Assembly (NCBI GenBank): GCA_021397845.1
Contig: CM038045.1
Location: forward strand, 145,906,638 to 145,970,637
Length of the DNA: 64,000 nucleotides
Direction of reading: 5' to 3'
Origin: Areca catechu
Taxonomy: Eukaryota > Streptophyta > Magnoliopsida > Arecales > Arecaceae
The notes beneath the pieces were generated by a model. The model did no database searches, had not been told where the DNA came from, and saw only the letters and a program-made list of their open reading frames with translations. Both the position numbers and the translations under genes were made by a program. Shown piece after piece: positions 1 through 11,022 of this stretch; positions within the stretch are counted from its first letter, which is position 1; every line of letters begins with the position of its first letter.

Positions 1-1413
1 GTCCAGGGTGCCACATTTTTCTCCCAAGCCCAAGCAAGTGGGCGCCACACTCCCAGCCACATGCCAGAGTCCAGGAGGCACCACATCTACATCCCAGTGT
101 CTTGGTACCCACACCCAAGGGAGCAAGAATTTTCTTGAAGCCAAAATCAAGGAGGCGCCCCATATATACCTTAAAAGAACAAGCTAAAGGAAGAAAGAGG
201 CATTCTTGGGGAGCACTTCAAGGGGGCGCCCAATCCATGCCTAAAATGACCAAAGCAAAGTTGGGAAGAGCCATGACTTGGGGAGAAAGAAAAGGAGGTA
301 TCCAAAAGAGTGAACCATTGAAGGAAGAACCGTAAATTCAAGGAGAAGACTTAGGAGGCACCATCTTTCTACCTTTTGAGAGGATTTTCATGACTTTTAG
401 GGCCGCCTACTCCTTGCAGGACTCTTTGATTGGCCAAGAGGAAGAATATTTTCTACCAAAAGTATAGGCTAGGGAGTTTAGTCCCACATGGAAAATGTAT
501 GAAATTTTATTTCTTTATTATGTCTATATATTCAACTCTATGTAACTCTTGAATCAAAAATGTTGAATGAAATCAATTTCTTTGTGAGCAACTTTGTGTT
601 CTCTCTTCCGCACTTGTGTTCAGGTGTTGAGCTCCGTGAGGGAGTAAATCCGGGTTCCCTAGGAACCTTGAGGAGGTGTGAGATCTCCAATCCCAAAACC
701 CTACCAAAACCCTAGGTTAGCCACTTCAATTCCAAACCCTAGCCTCCATCATCTTCTTCATTCCACCAATCATCCAAACCCTAATCTACCTCATCATCTC
801 ACGGCCCCTCTCTTCCAAGTAGAGGCCGACCACCAGCATCCATGTCCAGATCGGCTACATCGAATACAGAGCAAATCCTAGAGGAAGTCAGATCAGCATC
901 CAGGAGAATCAGGATTTCAGCAACATCAATTTTTCAAGTTCTTCTTATCTGGTAAATTCTTTCTTTGAGTATCTGGTTCCTTAACTTGTTCTTCTTCTTT
1001 CCCAGATCCTAAGTTCAGGAGAAGCCAACTCTGCCAAAGGACCAGTATTGGAGGATCCATTGCGAAGATATCCGAATCCGAGGATCCAACAATCTGCTCG
1101 AGAGAGTCCTTCCACCAAACTCTGTGAAGATCACTGCCTGGTACATAACCCTTCCCTTCTCTTTATTTCTGTCCCGTTGAAAGTTCAGAGCGAAACCCTA
1201 GGTCTGGGAGTTTCTCACCCCCAGCGATCCTTTACTTCTAAACTACTCTGATAATCTAGTTTCTTTGAATTGTGCTTTCAATTATTATACAGTTTCTTTC
1301 AATTTAGTTTAACTTTCCTTTGAGTCAAAGCCGACTTCTGAAAATATATATAAAAAAAAAAGAATTAGTCTTAATTTACTTCCGCATCGCATCATCTCTT
1401 TTGTTCTGCATCA
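1..1413 (+). repeat. Family A chromovirus LTR (5' LTR, left end outside window)
   Basis: Matches, in opposite orientation, the LTRs at 31842-33436, 23190-26254 and 61891-63578. Those LTRs are about 1.6 kb and begin TGGTGCGGGCACC. Here roughly the first 180 bases lie outside the window. The LTR ends ..CTGCATCA at 1413 and is followed directly by a tRNA-iMet type primer-binding site, so this is a 5' LTR on the plus strand. A TATA-like CTATATATT at 524-532 fits an LTR promoter. The small reading frames here have counterparts in the other LTR copies only as non-coding DNA. Confidence 0.85.
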
Positions 1414-1416
1414 TTT

Positions 1417-1427
1417 TGGTATCAGAG
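1417..1427 (+). other. Primer-binding site (tRNA-iMet type)
   Basis: TGGTATCAGAG lies four bases after the LTR end at 1413. It matches the initiator-methionine tRNA complement used by most plant LTR retrotransposons. Sequence beyond 1427 no longer matches the family A leader at 30959-31827. Confidence 0.8.
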
Positions 1428-2130
1428 TTTTCGTTCTGCATCATCCCGGTCATGGAATATACAAAACCTTCGCAAATACTATCAATAAATGAGTTCCTAA
1501 AATTTCTGTGCAAAGTTACTCAACCCTACTCAACATAGAATGGCTAGTTGCATCGACTGAATGACAACAGCCTGAGTGACCTGATCTGAAAAATCGATCA
1601 ACTGTGCAAAGGAGAGTCTAATCTACTCACCTTATCGGTATGCCGGACGAGCGCAATGGATGGCCTAACCTGGCCACCAAGAAGATCAAAGGTGCAGGGA
1701 TGGTTTTCGTAACCTACCCTACGATGAATCTGAAGACACGTCTAGGCGGGCCTGAACAGCCTACCTTAATCATGATAGAAGTGCACAGGGACGGTATAAA
1801 CATCCTACCCTACAAAAAATCCAAAAACGTGCCTAAAAGGACCACTATCGTCCTTTCTGTCGACAACGGACATTTCAAGAATGGTCCAACCGACCTCATT
1901 TCTTCCTATAGATCGAAAATGGTCCGCGGAGTCTACATTTCAGACAGCAATGATACAACATATCGCAAAAAATGCATGGGAAGAGGTAACAGAAAGGCAC
2001 TTCATTTCTTTTTCAATTTTTTACAAAAAAAAGAGAGGAAAGAAAGAGGAAACTCTCACGAAGAGAGGACAAAAAGAAAAAGAAACTCTCATAAAGAGAG
2101 ATACAAAAAAAAAAAAAAGATTGCAGCATC
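1428..2130. other. Unassigned degenerate retroelement DNA
   Basis: No recognisable domain. The plus frame from about 1532 reads Arg/Tyr/Pro-rich with several stops, and could be a worn Gag-like linker of the element whose LTR precedes it. The 188-residue open frame at 1640-2206 has no motif I know. A purine-rich stretch at 2020-2120 holds two imperfect copies of a GAAACTCTC-containing unit and a long A run. The border with the Tat-like element to the right is not sharp. Confidence 0.4.
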
Positions 2131-2663
2131 AGAAAGATGTGGAAAATTTTCAATAACCTCCCGTCGGGTTTTTCCTGTACCGACGGGGGGAGATCTAGAG
2201 GGATGATGAAGGGCCCCCGGGGTTCCCGTTCGAACCAGAATCGACTCTTCATCGGAGTCAGAATCAAATTCATGTCCGAGAAAGGGAATGGAGGGCTTGA
2301 TGTTGTCCAGGCCCTTCAAGTTATAAAACTTGAAGGCCTTCCTCCTGCATTCCCGGAACCCCTGATGGAAGGAGTTTAGAGCCGCCTCGGTGACTTCCTT
2401 CTTGAAGGTAGCAGAAGCCTTGAAATTTGAGATGGCATCGCCGCCTCCCTCCTTGCTTCCTCCGCCTCCATGGTTGCCACCGCGACCTAGGCCCGAGCCT
2501 CCCTCAGTTGGGCCTCAAACAGGCGAACCCTCTTTTCAAGACAGTCCACGAGAGGCTCCTCATCATCGTCATCCAGCCCAAAGGACTCTAGACTTCTCTT
2601 CCTTTCTAGATCAATGGCCCTTCTTTTTGCGGCTCGGCGGAGTTCAGAAATGCTGAACCTCAT
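2131..2663 (-). pseudogene. Antisense ORF fragment with acidic and coiled-coil-like N-terminus
   Basis: An ATG at 2663 opens a minus-strand frame starting MRFSISELRRAAKRR. An acidic DDDDEEPL stretch and a charged helical segment follow, up to a stop at 2487-2489. Beyond it, after a frame change near 2440, the minus strand encodes a segment resembling FKKEVTEAALNSFHQGF. This recalls the C-terminal end of plant 'putative gypsy type transposon' proteins (family recollection only). A TATA box lies about 60 bases upstream of the ATG, so the fragment may have been a separate antisense transcription unit of the Tat-like element. Function unknown; broken by at least one stop and one frameshift. Confidence 0.4.
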
Positions 2664-2722
2664 TTCTAATGGAATGAAGGAGTCTACAAAAATAATGGCC
2701 CTTGACAGCAGAAGGCAGGGCC

Positions 2723-2732
2723 CTATTTATAG
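2723..2732 (-). promoter_or_regulatory. TATA box of the antisense unit
   Basis: CTATAAATAG on the minus strand, about 60 bases upstream of the ATG at 2663, the usual plant distance for a short 5' UTR. On the plus strand it reads CTATTTATAG. Confidence 0.45.
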
Positions 2733-2739
2733 AGACCAT

Positions 2740-3380
2740 GCACCCACGATCGACTGCGGGGAGGCATGCTCCACGTCCTTTCCTGGCCGTGTCAGAAGGT
2801 GCCACGTGTCCGGGCGACGCTTCGAGAACCAGAAAGTCACTCGAAAGCCATCCCCAGGACAACAACTACCATCGCTTCGAATCCGGAGAAATCCTTATCA
2901 TGCGACGGCAACATTAATGGCTCCTTTTTGGAAAAGGGAGACCTAGCGGCACATAGGGTGCTAGAAATCATGACTGTATGAGTATCAACGTGCCACATGG
3001 ACAACAAAGATTATAATCAACTTTCCCTAATCACTGGCTGACGGGGAGTTGATGCTTGTCTTTCCAACGGACAAATTTAATATCAAAAGAAAGGTGACAC
3101 TGGCCTGACCAGTCGTAGACTGTCTTCAGCAACAGAGTTCTGATCCGTTCCAGAGTTCATCTTCATCAACTATCAACAAAACGGCCTTCGGCCACGACTG
3201 TCCGACTAAGCAGAAGAAAGAACGGTAAAACCAGTTCAAGAGTTCAAGCAATGAATGAAGCATAACAATGCATATGCAAAGAAAGGAGAATTCATTTCAA
3301 AATCTGGAGAAGTTATCATACAAAATTCATTGATAATACAAAGGAGAAAGAAAGAAAATACATTCAAAGCAACTCAAGTC
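2740..3380. other. Non-coding spacer between two antisense units
   Basis: No supported coding frame. It lies upstream of the TATA box at 2723-2732 and downstream of the antisense gene ending near 3400. It includes a CCACGTGTCC stretch (2791-2800) with a G-box-like CACGTG core and an A-rich part (3230-3380) that could be the 3' UTR of the gene to its right. Both assignments are inference. Confidence 0.35.
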
Positions 3381-3389
3381 ATTCAACAT

Positions 3390-5561
3390 CGATAGGAGGA
3401 GACTCTACACCAGAAGACTGAAGCAACTTCTCAACTTGTTCTGAGAGGACCTCGTCAATCTAGGCAGGACCGGAGAACCCTCGGCTTGGACTCCTCCAGC
3501 CTGAGCTTCTTCCTAGACCAGAACCGAAATTGGGGTCACCTCTAGATTTTTGACTGAGGTAGCAGCTTCTTCATCCGGACATGGCACCTCCTCGGCCTCT
3601 ACTAAACTTAGACCACCTCTACCTCCTCTTCTTCTTCTCCAGCTATATCAAAGGGAGGAATACCGGAAAGGTCGAGTTGAGGGAAGGTCTCCTTTACCCT
3701 GGAGAGCCCGTCGTTAAAGCCATGCTGGTAGCCGTACAATGATGCTTCATTGATCTCCACCTGAAATTATGAAGACGCTCTGAAGTCTGTCACAGCATCA
3801 TCTACCCGCTTCCTTAAAGAAATAGACTCCCTCTTGGCAGCTTCAGACTCCAAAATCACCTCTTCGGCCCTCCTGGAAGCCTCCTCCACTGCCTTGGTTA
3901 GGCTTTCTATCTTCTCCTGATCCTCCCTGGCAGCTTGCTCCAGGGAGTCGACTTGTTTCTTTCTCCTTCTCCACCCTGCCTCCTATCCCGCCATTGTCAG
4001 ATGGGCACTTTTTAGTTCGCCCTTTAGTTCGCAAACTTCATTGTTCACCCGGACAAGATGGCCCTCCATAGACTACCTCAGCTCTTCGACAACCTCCTTT
4101 GCAGCTTTGGCAGTGTGAAGCTCCTCCTTGAGACCATGGATGAGGCTGTCGACGTTCCCCAGGCCCTCCTCCATGAAGGTAAGGTCGTAGACCAACTACA
4201 TCAAAAGTGGGGGGTCATGGACCGAACAACTCTCAAGACAAAGGGAACGATGAGGATCATACCTATTGTAGGACGGAGAAGGCAGAATCGGACACCCTGG
4301 GAAGGTTTCGATTCCGAAGAACCGCCAAGTCATGAGGCAGCAGTGTACCCTTCAATGCCTGCCTGGCTACGGCTGGGACCAGCAGTCCCCCCATAGGTGA
4401 AAGCTCTGAGGAGTTCGTCGAACGGCCTTCAGCTGAAGAAGCCCCATAGGTGAACTCCCCCTCGACTTGCCATGCTTTGCCCCTATCAACTGTAGGGGGG
4501 CAAAACAGTGGCACATTCACTCCCTGAGGTGGACTCCCCGTTGTGCGAACTGGGGAGGTAGCCACCGGAGAAGTTTCGATTGGGCAGGATTTTGACGGAG
4601 CCCCCTCTGTGACTGCTGCGTCTTCCCCTAAGGTGCCTCGAGAAGACGAAGTACATTGGTCCCCCTCGGGGCCATCCCTTCGAGCCCTCTTCCGAACTAC
4701 AGACCTGGTGAGAGGGGCCTACGCTACCCTCTTCTCCGAAGTCTGACGGAGCCAGCTCACACCAGGCTTCATCCTGCCACCTACAAGCAAAAGAGTCCAC
4801 TTCAATTAACTGAGCCAGAATGAAACCGGGAAAGGGGAACAGAAATTCCCATTGCTATACCTAATGAGGGGAATCTGCTAATTCTCGCCCGATGGAGATT
4901 CTCTCTTCTAACAGTTGCCGGATGGGGGCAACTTCGGAGTTGACCATAAGATCATAATCTGACTGATTAGCCACCAAGACCTTCTTCCCGTCATTGGTGG
5001 TTAGATGAGGCTTCTTCCACACAGTGTTGAAGCCCCATGGATCAAAAGATAACACAAACACAAAGATGGGTTTCCACCCATGGATGGACCTGGGCATATC
5101 CTTGATGACCTGTGGCCTGATCTAGGGCCTATCACCCACCACCCATTACTATAGAAATCCCTTTTAAGAACAAAGAGGGCTGTGAACAAATGGTTCTAGG
5201 TTCTATGTTTGTGATGCTGCACATGACCAGGATCCGCAGATGTTCTGGATGTTGTTCAGGGTCAATTGCGTCGGCACCACTTGGTACAAGCGGAAGATCT
5301 TGATGAAGAAGGGGTGCAAGAAAAACTGAAGACCAGCTTTCAGGTGATCTTCGTACACCGCTAGACACCTAGGGGGAGGTTCGTTCACCGTTCTTTAGGT
5401 GCGGGGAGAATGAAGGGGAACTCCTCGGGAACGCGATAGCGTTCCCAGAGAAGGGCCACCTTACCCTGATAAACTGAGCTGGGAATCGACCCCAGACCTA
5501 CTATGTCACTAGCCCCTGAGGGCCCAACCTATTCCCCCTGACTCTCTACAGTTTCTTCCAT
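3390..5561 (-). pseudogene. Antisense PF04195-like ('putative gypsy type transposon') gene
   Basis: From the ATG at 5561 the minus strand reads, over several frames, a conserved block typical of PF04195 proteins: a VPEEFPF-like lead, then VYEDHLKAGLQFFLHPFF (5380-5310), LYQVVPTQLTLNN, FYSNGWWVIGPR (5165-5125) and IHGWKPIFVFVLSFDPWGF (5090-5030). The part below 4780 encodes a Ser/Pro/Gly-rich linker and then a charged, coiled-coil-like tail (about 4200-3400). A plausible 80-base GT-AG intron lies at 4781-4860. At least three frameshifts and stops break it. In Tat-type elements such ORFs sit antisense near the 3' LTR; their role is unknown. It is unlikely to be a host gene. Confidence 0.6.
4781..4860 (-). 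other. Probable GT-AG intron of the antisense gene
   Basis: The minus strand reads ATTAG|GTATAGC at 4860 and CTTGTAG|GTGGCAGG at 4781. Length 80 bases, typical for a short plant intron. It separates the IHGWKP..PWGF exon from the downstream Ser-rich exon. Inferred from splice motifs only. Confidence 0.45.
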
Positions 5562-5564
5562 GAT

Positions 5565-6080
5565 AAAGAATGAAGCAAGGGAGCAGGAGGAAGATTCTAC
5601 CTACGAAATAGACTGGTAGTCCGAAACAAGTTGGATGAAGGATGAGACGAGGTTGCTGGAAGCTTCCTTAGCCAGACCTTCGCCCTTCGCCAAAAGAAAA
5701 GCAAGGGTCTCTGAAGCCCTACTAGGGTTGAATTGACCCAAGGTTACCCTGGGAGGTAACCTGCCTTCAACCAACCGCCAGGATGAGGAGCACCCATCAT
5801 CCAACGGATGGGGGAAAGCCGCCACCACCATCCAAATCTCAACCAATAGATTGGCTTAACCATCGTGCAATGGGAAAAGGAAAGACGGCCCCAGGGGCCG
5901 TCCACTCTTTCCCTCTTCCCTAACCTAGGAGTGACAGCTATCCACCATCTGATTCCCAGATCATGATGGACAGTCCAGTTAGAGATCCCGTAATCATCCA
6001 CTATACTGTCTCCCGGGAGGAAAACAACAAAGCACTAATACTCTCACTTTTTGAGGCAAATCTCCGTTTGAAAATTGAGA
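5565..6080. other. Spacer between antisense gene and 3' LTR
   Basis: Several open minus-strand frames of about 80 codons are present but none shows a known domain. This would be the 5' flank of the antisense gene and the 3' untranslated region of the Tat-like element at once. I see nothing else in it. Confidence 0.3.
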
Positions 6081-6093
6081 GTAAGGGGGCAAC
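6081..6093 (+). other. Polypurine tract
   Basis: GTAAGGGGGCAAC directly precedes TATTGGGATATCC, the apparent LTR start (TG mutated to TA). Purine-rich tracts at this place prime plus-strand DNA synthesis in LTR retrotransposons. Confidence 0.6.
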
Positions 6094-6774
6094 TATTGGG
6101 ATATCCTGGTTCAGCTACGAACCAAACTCCAGCTCAACTGGATGAAGCCCTTCTCTCCGGACCACAGACTTCGGACCAGGAAAGAGGCTGAGCCAACTGC
6201 ATGCAGCTCACTGCTTCTAATTGGACTACAACATCCAAAGGCCGGTCCTACGGATAACATCTTTGACTTTGACCGAAGACCAGATTTCTTATCGACTTTC
6301 AAAGATGCACTCTTCGGTCCCCACCATAGACACGATCTTCGACCCCGGGGGGAAATACCAGTCTTCGGCCCATGCGAGGGGAAACCCGAAGATTGGACCA
6401 TAATCTAGTCCAAATAGGCAACTGTAATCAACGGTTACAATTAGCATCCTCCATGCCATGATCATGGTGCGCAACTCCAGCTACTACGCCTCCGAACTGG
6501 TCGGAACCACTCAATGACAACCCACGATCGCCAATCATGGGAGAAATTAACTCCCATGATCACTGAAAAAAGAGCGGGCCATAGACCGGAGACCTTTTAA
6601 ATAATGGTAAGAAGGATGGATGGGGGGTGTAGGCACACATACGCTCACACATATTCTAAGAGCCTTTCTTTCATACTCTCGACACCCTTCCCATTCTGTG
6701 GCTGGGATCCGCCACTGACTTAGGCATCGGAGTGTCCCCCATCGGAATAACCTTGGCAAGGGACCTATTTTGCA
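6094..6774 (+). repeat. Tat-like 3' LTR
   Basis: Starts after the polypurine tract and ends in GGACCTATTTTGCA near 6774. A TATA-like TTTAAATA lies at 6596-6603. The end shares a GACTT..GCAT..GGAGTG segment and TTTTG(C/T)AGGT with the LTR ending near 36015. The exact 3' border could be up to 50 bases further right. The small ORFs inside are not supported as genes. Confidence 0.55.
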
Positions 6775-6829
6775 GGTGAACCAGGGAGCGGTCCTACGGC
6801 ACAGTGGCTTCGACCGACCAATTCAGGGA

Positions 6830-9231
6830 CTCCATGCCAACAGTATGAATGCTAGCATGACCTAATCGTCTATGCCAAAGTAAATAAGACTCCTTGGTCT
6901 TAGCATTCATTGCTACTACACTGGAACTACTAGTCATGGCTAGATCATTTGATCTACCATATAGATGTTTCCAAGTCTATGACCAATGAATTTATTATTA
7001 AAGTCAAGTGAGTTAGTACAATATACATAGATGATTCAAAGACACCCTGAAGCCTTATCACAAAGTTGACTAATACTTAGTAGATTATGCTTCAATTTGT
7101 CCACTAGCAATACATCTTCATTAAAAGTACAAGGGGTTATCTTGATCTTACCGATTCCGATTATTTTCCCCTTTCCATTATCACCGAAAGTAATCGATCC
7201 TTCTTCTTTCATTTGTAAGATGATTAACTGGGTTTTATCATCGATCATATGCCTTGAATAGCCGCTGTCTAGATACCATCATTTCTTAGTATTAAGCACT
7301 GCAAGACAATCATGCAAAATAATCAAGGAGTGGTTTTAGGTACCCAAGCTAACTTGGATCCATTCGGGTTAGTAAAATTGGTTCCTTTTGAAACCCAAAT
7401 AGTTTTGAATTTCATTGCACCAATCTTAGAATTTTTCAAAAAGTTGCATTGATGAAATTTATGCCCAAATTTAGGACATGCATGGAAAACAATTTTGTCA
7501 TTTTTGAACGATACATGCTTTGAAACTTTAACAGATGCAGAAATTGATATGTTTGGCTTAAAAGATTTTTTAACATAAATCTTAGGAATGTACTTTAAGC
7601 CTTCTGAAATAGAATTTGAAGAAAATGAACCAAAAGCTTTTTGAGATCTAGTGTTTGAAGCTGAAGCTTTTGAAGATACAAATTTGTTGCTGAAATTTCT
7701 TTAGCATTTAAAGCATTAAATCTAATTCTAGCTTTGCTTTTTGAATCTCTTTGTTCTTTTAGAATTAGATCAAGCTTATTAGAACTCAAAGTAAGCTTTT
7801 CTACGAGAGGCTTAAGCTTTTCTACCTCCTTTTTTAAATCATTATTTTGGCAACTAAAGCTTTGTTTATCTTAATTAAAACATTCTTCTCAGTTTTCAAA
7901 GCTGTAGCATTATCAGAGAAAATATTTAGTTCTTTTGCAAAATATTGCTCATTTCTGAAATTTCATCCTTGTATTTTAGCAATAAATCATTCTGTTTCTT
8001 CAAGGATTTAATTTTAACCCAGCTTTCTTGAATTCAGTAAGCAAATCATGAAAGCATAATTCAATTCATCATAAGTAAATTTAGTTTGAAGTTCAGGGGT
8101 GATCCTCATTCTCAAGACCCATTAAACAAAAGTTTGCAGTTTTTGTGGTCTCTTCTTCTTCAGTAGATGTGGATGCTTCGTTGTCACTCCACATCGCTAC
8201 CATAGCTCTCTTTTTCTTTTTCTTGACACTCTTTTTTAGCAAAGGACAGTCTGGTTGAAAGTGCCCTGGTTTTTTGCATTCATAGCAGACAGGCACTTCT
8301 TTTTCCTTCTCTTTTTCTTTGTCCCTTTCCTACTATATTCTTTGTTCTTGTAGAGTTTTTTTATAGTTTCTTCCTTTCCTTCTTCCCAAGAACCTTTTGA
8401 ACCTCTTAATGACCATAGCAACATCTTCATCCTCCATATTGTTTTCAGTGGAGGAGCATTCTTCTTCCGATTCATCATCATCTTTTCTTGAATCCACTGC
8501 AGCTTTGAAGGCAATAGATTTTTTCTTCTTTTGATCATCCTCATTTCTGTGCTGCATGGTCAATTTGTGAGTGATGAGAGATCCTAGCGATTCATCCAGT
8601 AGTAAAGTATTCAGATCTTTCACTTCCTGGATGGCGATCACTTTTGGATCCCATTTGTCCGGAAGAGATCTTAAAATCTTTTATACAAGGTCAGCATTGG
8701 AATATACCCTACAAAGACTTTTAAGGTGTTAATAATATCAGTAAAGCATGAAAACATGGCAGAGATTATTTCATTATGATCCATTTTAAATAATTCGTAA
8801 CTATGTACAAGAAGATTAATTTTTTAGGACTTCACTTGGAAAGTTCCTTTGTGGGTCACCTCAAGTTTATCCCAAATTTCTTTGTAGAAGAGCAAATGGA
8901 AATTTGATTAAACTCATTGCCATCCAAAGCACAATATAGCAAATTCATTGCTTTGACATTTAACTCACCCATTTTCATGTCATGTTCATCCCAATCCTCT
9001 TTAGGTTTTGGAACGTCCACTCCATCAATTTTAACCATGAGGATATGTGGACCCTTTAGAATGACCTTCCATAACTTAAAATCAACTACTTGAATATAAA
9101 TTTTCATCCTAGCTTTCCAATATACATAATTTGTGCCTGTGAAGAGTGGAGGTCTATGGTTGATTGGCCTTCGACCAAGGATGTACTCATTGGATGAGCC
9201 ATCAATCTTTACTCTTATGTATTCAAAGACT
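6830..9231 (-). pseudogene. SIRE-like Ty1/copia gag and protease remnant
   Basis: Minus strand, 5' to 3'. A Gag N-terminal part (PPLFTGTNYVYWKARMKI, then about 83 clean codons at 9107-8856) is followed by a lysine-rich middle (8641-8236). Next come one CCHC zinc knuckle, CYECKKPGHFQPDCP (about 8285-8240), with a nearby MVAMWSD motif, a coiled-coil-like lysine-rich linker (8090-7560), a protease-proximal segment ending LLSISQLC (7248-7036), and the GAG-pre-integrase motif LWHRRLGHAS at about 6890-6850. The knuckle and MVAMWSD pattern recalls SIRE/Maximus elements. Multiple frame changes show it is dead. Integrase, RT and RNase H are absent; the element breaks off at 6775-6830 next to the Tat-like LTR. 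Confidence 0.75.
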
Positions 9232-9243
9232 CTGCTCTGATAT
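9232..9243 (-). other. Primer-binding site of the SIRE-like element
   Basis: The minus strand reads ATATCAGAGC just inside the LTR end, a slightly mutated form of TGGTATCAGAGC (initiator Met tRNA). Confidence 0.6.
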
Positions 9244-9246
9244 AGT

Positions 9247-11022
9247 TGTTGCCCAGGTGGCTACCCAGGAGGGGGGTGAATTAGGATTTTAAACTAAAAA
9301 ATAATTATTACTGCAGATATGTGCTTTTAGAATTTAACTTCTCTTAGTGAAAGGTGCTGTGATTATGAATGTAAAGCACAAGTAAAAATTAAAGAGAAAG
9401 GTAGCAAAACAAACACCAAGGATTATAGTGGTTCGGAACAAACCCACTCCTACGTCCACTACCCAAGATACTACTTGGGATTTTACTATATTCATACCCG
9501 AATATAGCAGGATTGTTTTACAAGCTCACAATCCAAACCTACACTAGGTTTTAAATAGGATCACCTAGAACCCAAATCCCTTTGGTTTTAAAATGGGAGT
9601 ACCAAAGAAACCCAACTCTTGGTTTTAACACAGGATCACCAAGAACCTAACTTGGTTTTACCAGGATCACCAAGAACCTAACTTGGTTTTTAACAAAGGT
9701 TCACCAAGAACCTATTTGGTTTTTAAATCGAGCTCACCAATAACCCAAACAACTCACAAAGTAGTTGAAAGTAAATGCAACAATAAATGACAAACTCTCA
9801 TTGTCGGATAGTTGCTGCTGTTGTGCTGATGAAGCCTTCTTTTACTTTTCTTTAATGCACTTGAGAGGCTTCCTTTCTTTCTTCAATGAATGCTTCGATC
9901 TTCAGACGGGAGTTAGTGAAGAATGAAGACTGTCTTGAATGCTCACTTGTGCTCACTTGCTTCTTGGTTGGTGGATATTCAATAAAATCTCTTACCCTTT
10001 TTTCAAATCTTTTCAAAACTTTTTTAAAATATTTAAATCCCTCAAATATATAGTCTTGTACCTTTCTTACAAGGATATAGCTGTTGTAGACCATTGGGAT
10101 TCGAAAACTACCCGTTGGAGCACTTTTTTGCATTCAAAAAAGAATTCTAGAACTAGCCGTTGTGTACCTGGAATTGACAATCGAGTCGACTCGGATCCTT
10201 CGAGTCGGCTCGGATCCTTCAGTCGAATGGTCGAGTTGCCACTTCTTCAGTAGGGTCGGCTCTTTGTCTTAGGGAGCAGAAACCATACTCTAGACGAGTT
10301 GGCTCATTTCCATTTGGGTCGACTCGAACTCCATCATTGAAATCAATAAACTGGAGGAGTCAGCTCGCTTCTACTTAGGTCAACTTGAATTCTCAGAATC
10401 AAAATTATTCACTCTGAAGGAGTCGGCAAGCTGCAGTTCGGGTCAGCTCGCTTTTACAGGTCTTCAAAATTTGTTCTGGTAGAGTCGGCTCATTGCAGTT
10501 CAGGTCGGCTCGCCTGGCTTGTTCTCAGAAAACTTCATAATTGGACTCTGGTTGAGTCATCTTGGATTTACTTGAGTCGGCTCGGATTTACTCGAGTCAG
10601 CTCAGATTCCCTCGAGTCGGCTCGGATTGCTACATGCCAGAATCCTCAGTTCGTGCCACGAGATAGAGTCGGCTCTTCTTCTGGTTGGGTCAGCTCGAGT
10701 AAGTTCTTTAGGAGTTTTATAATAGGCTTAATAACACCTCACCAAAAACTCTCAAATATTCGATACAAACCAACTCAAATTAAATCTAGAGCACAACACT
10801 CATAGAAGTAACCCAGCTTCGTGATTTTGAAAAGGTTTTTCAAGGGGTTCTTCTTTATATACACTCATACAATATTACTTAAACACTCAACAAAACAAAG
10901 TAGGAGCAATTGATAATCAATAAGAATCAGCCTACAAAACTTGTGAAATATTTGAGAGTAGATAGTATAAATGTGCATGCTCCAATATTTTGTTATCATC
11001 AAAATCACTCAAGGGGTCAACA
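9247..11022 (-). repeat. SIRE-like copia 5' LTR
   Basis: About 1.78 kb. On the minus strand it begins TGTTGACCCCTTGAGTGATT, a start I associate with SIRE/Maximus LTRs, and ends ..CTGGGCAACA beside the PBS. The U3/R part (10170-10720) holds about eighteen imperfect copies of GAGTCGGCTCG / GAGTCGACTCG. The 3' part (9570-9740) holds five imperfect repeats of an AACCAAG..AGGATCACCAAGAACC type. The outer end at 11022 interrupts the gag of a minus-strand Angela-like element. Confidence 0.75.
10170..10720. repeat. Dispersed GAGTCGGCTCG motif cluster inside the SIRE-like LTR
   Basis: The 11-base motif and its GTCGAC variants (CGAGTCGACTCG is a perfect palindrome) recur about every 25-40 bases, roughly eighteen times. 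The sequence between copies is not conserved, so this is not a simple tandem repeat. Confidence 0.6.

Larger units (their letters stand above)
2131..6774 (+). mobile_element. 3' half of a Tat-like Ty3/gypsy element (fragment 1)
   Basis: The right end has a polypurine tract (6081-6090) and an LTR whose 3' end resembles the Tat-like LTR end at 35940-36015: both contain a GACTT..GCAT..GGAGTG-like stretch and end near TTTTG(C/T)AGGT. The internal part left of the LTR contains only antisense reading frames, including a PF04195-like gene. Known biology: additional, often antisense, ORFs between pol and the 3' LTR are described for the Tat lineage (maize Grande is an example). gag and pol of this copy are not in the window. 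The element abuts a SIRE-like copia at about 6775-6830, probably an insertion or rearrangement junction. Confidence 0.6.

Noticed and set aside
1640..2206. 188-codon plus-strand ORF
   Set aside because: No recognisable motif; its end is a low-complexity Lys/Arg-rich run made by a purine tract. Kept only as an unassigned region.
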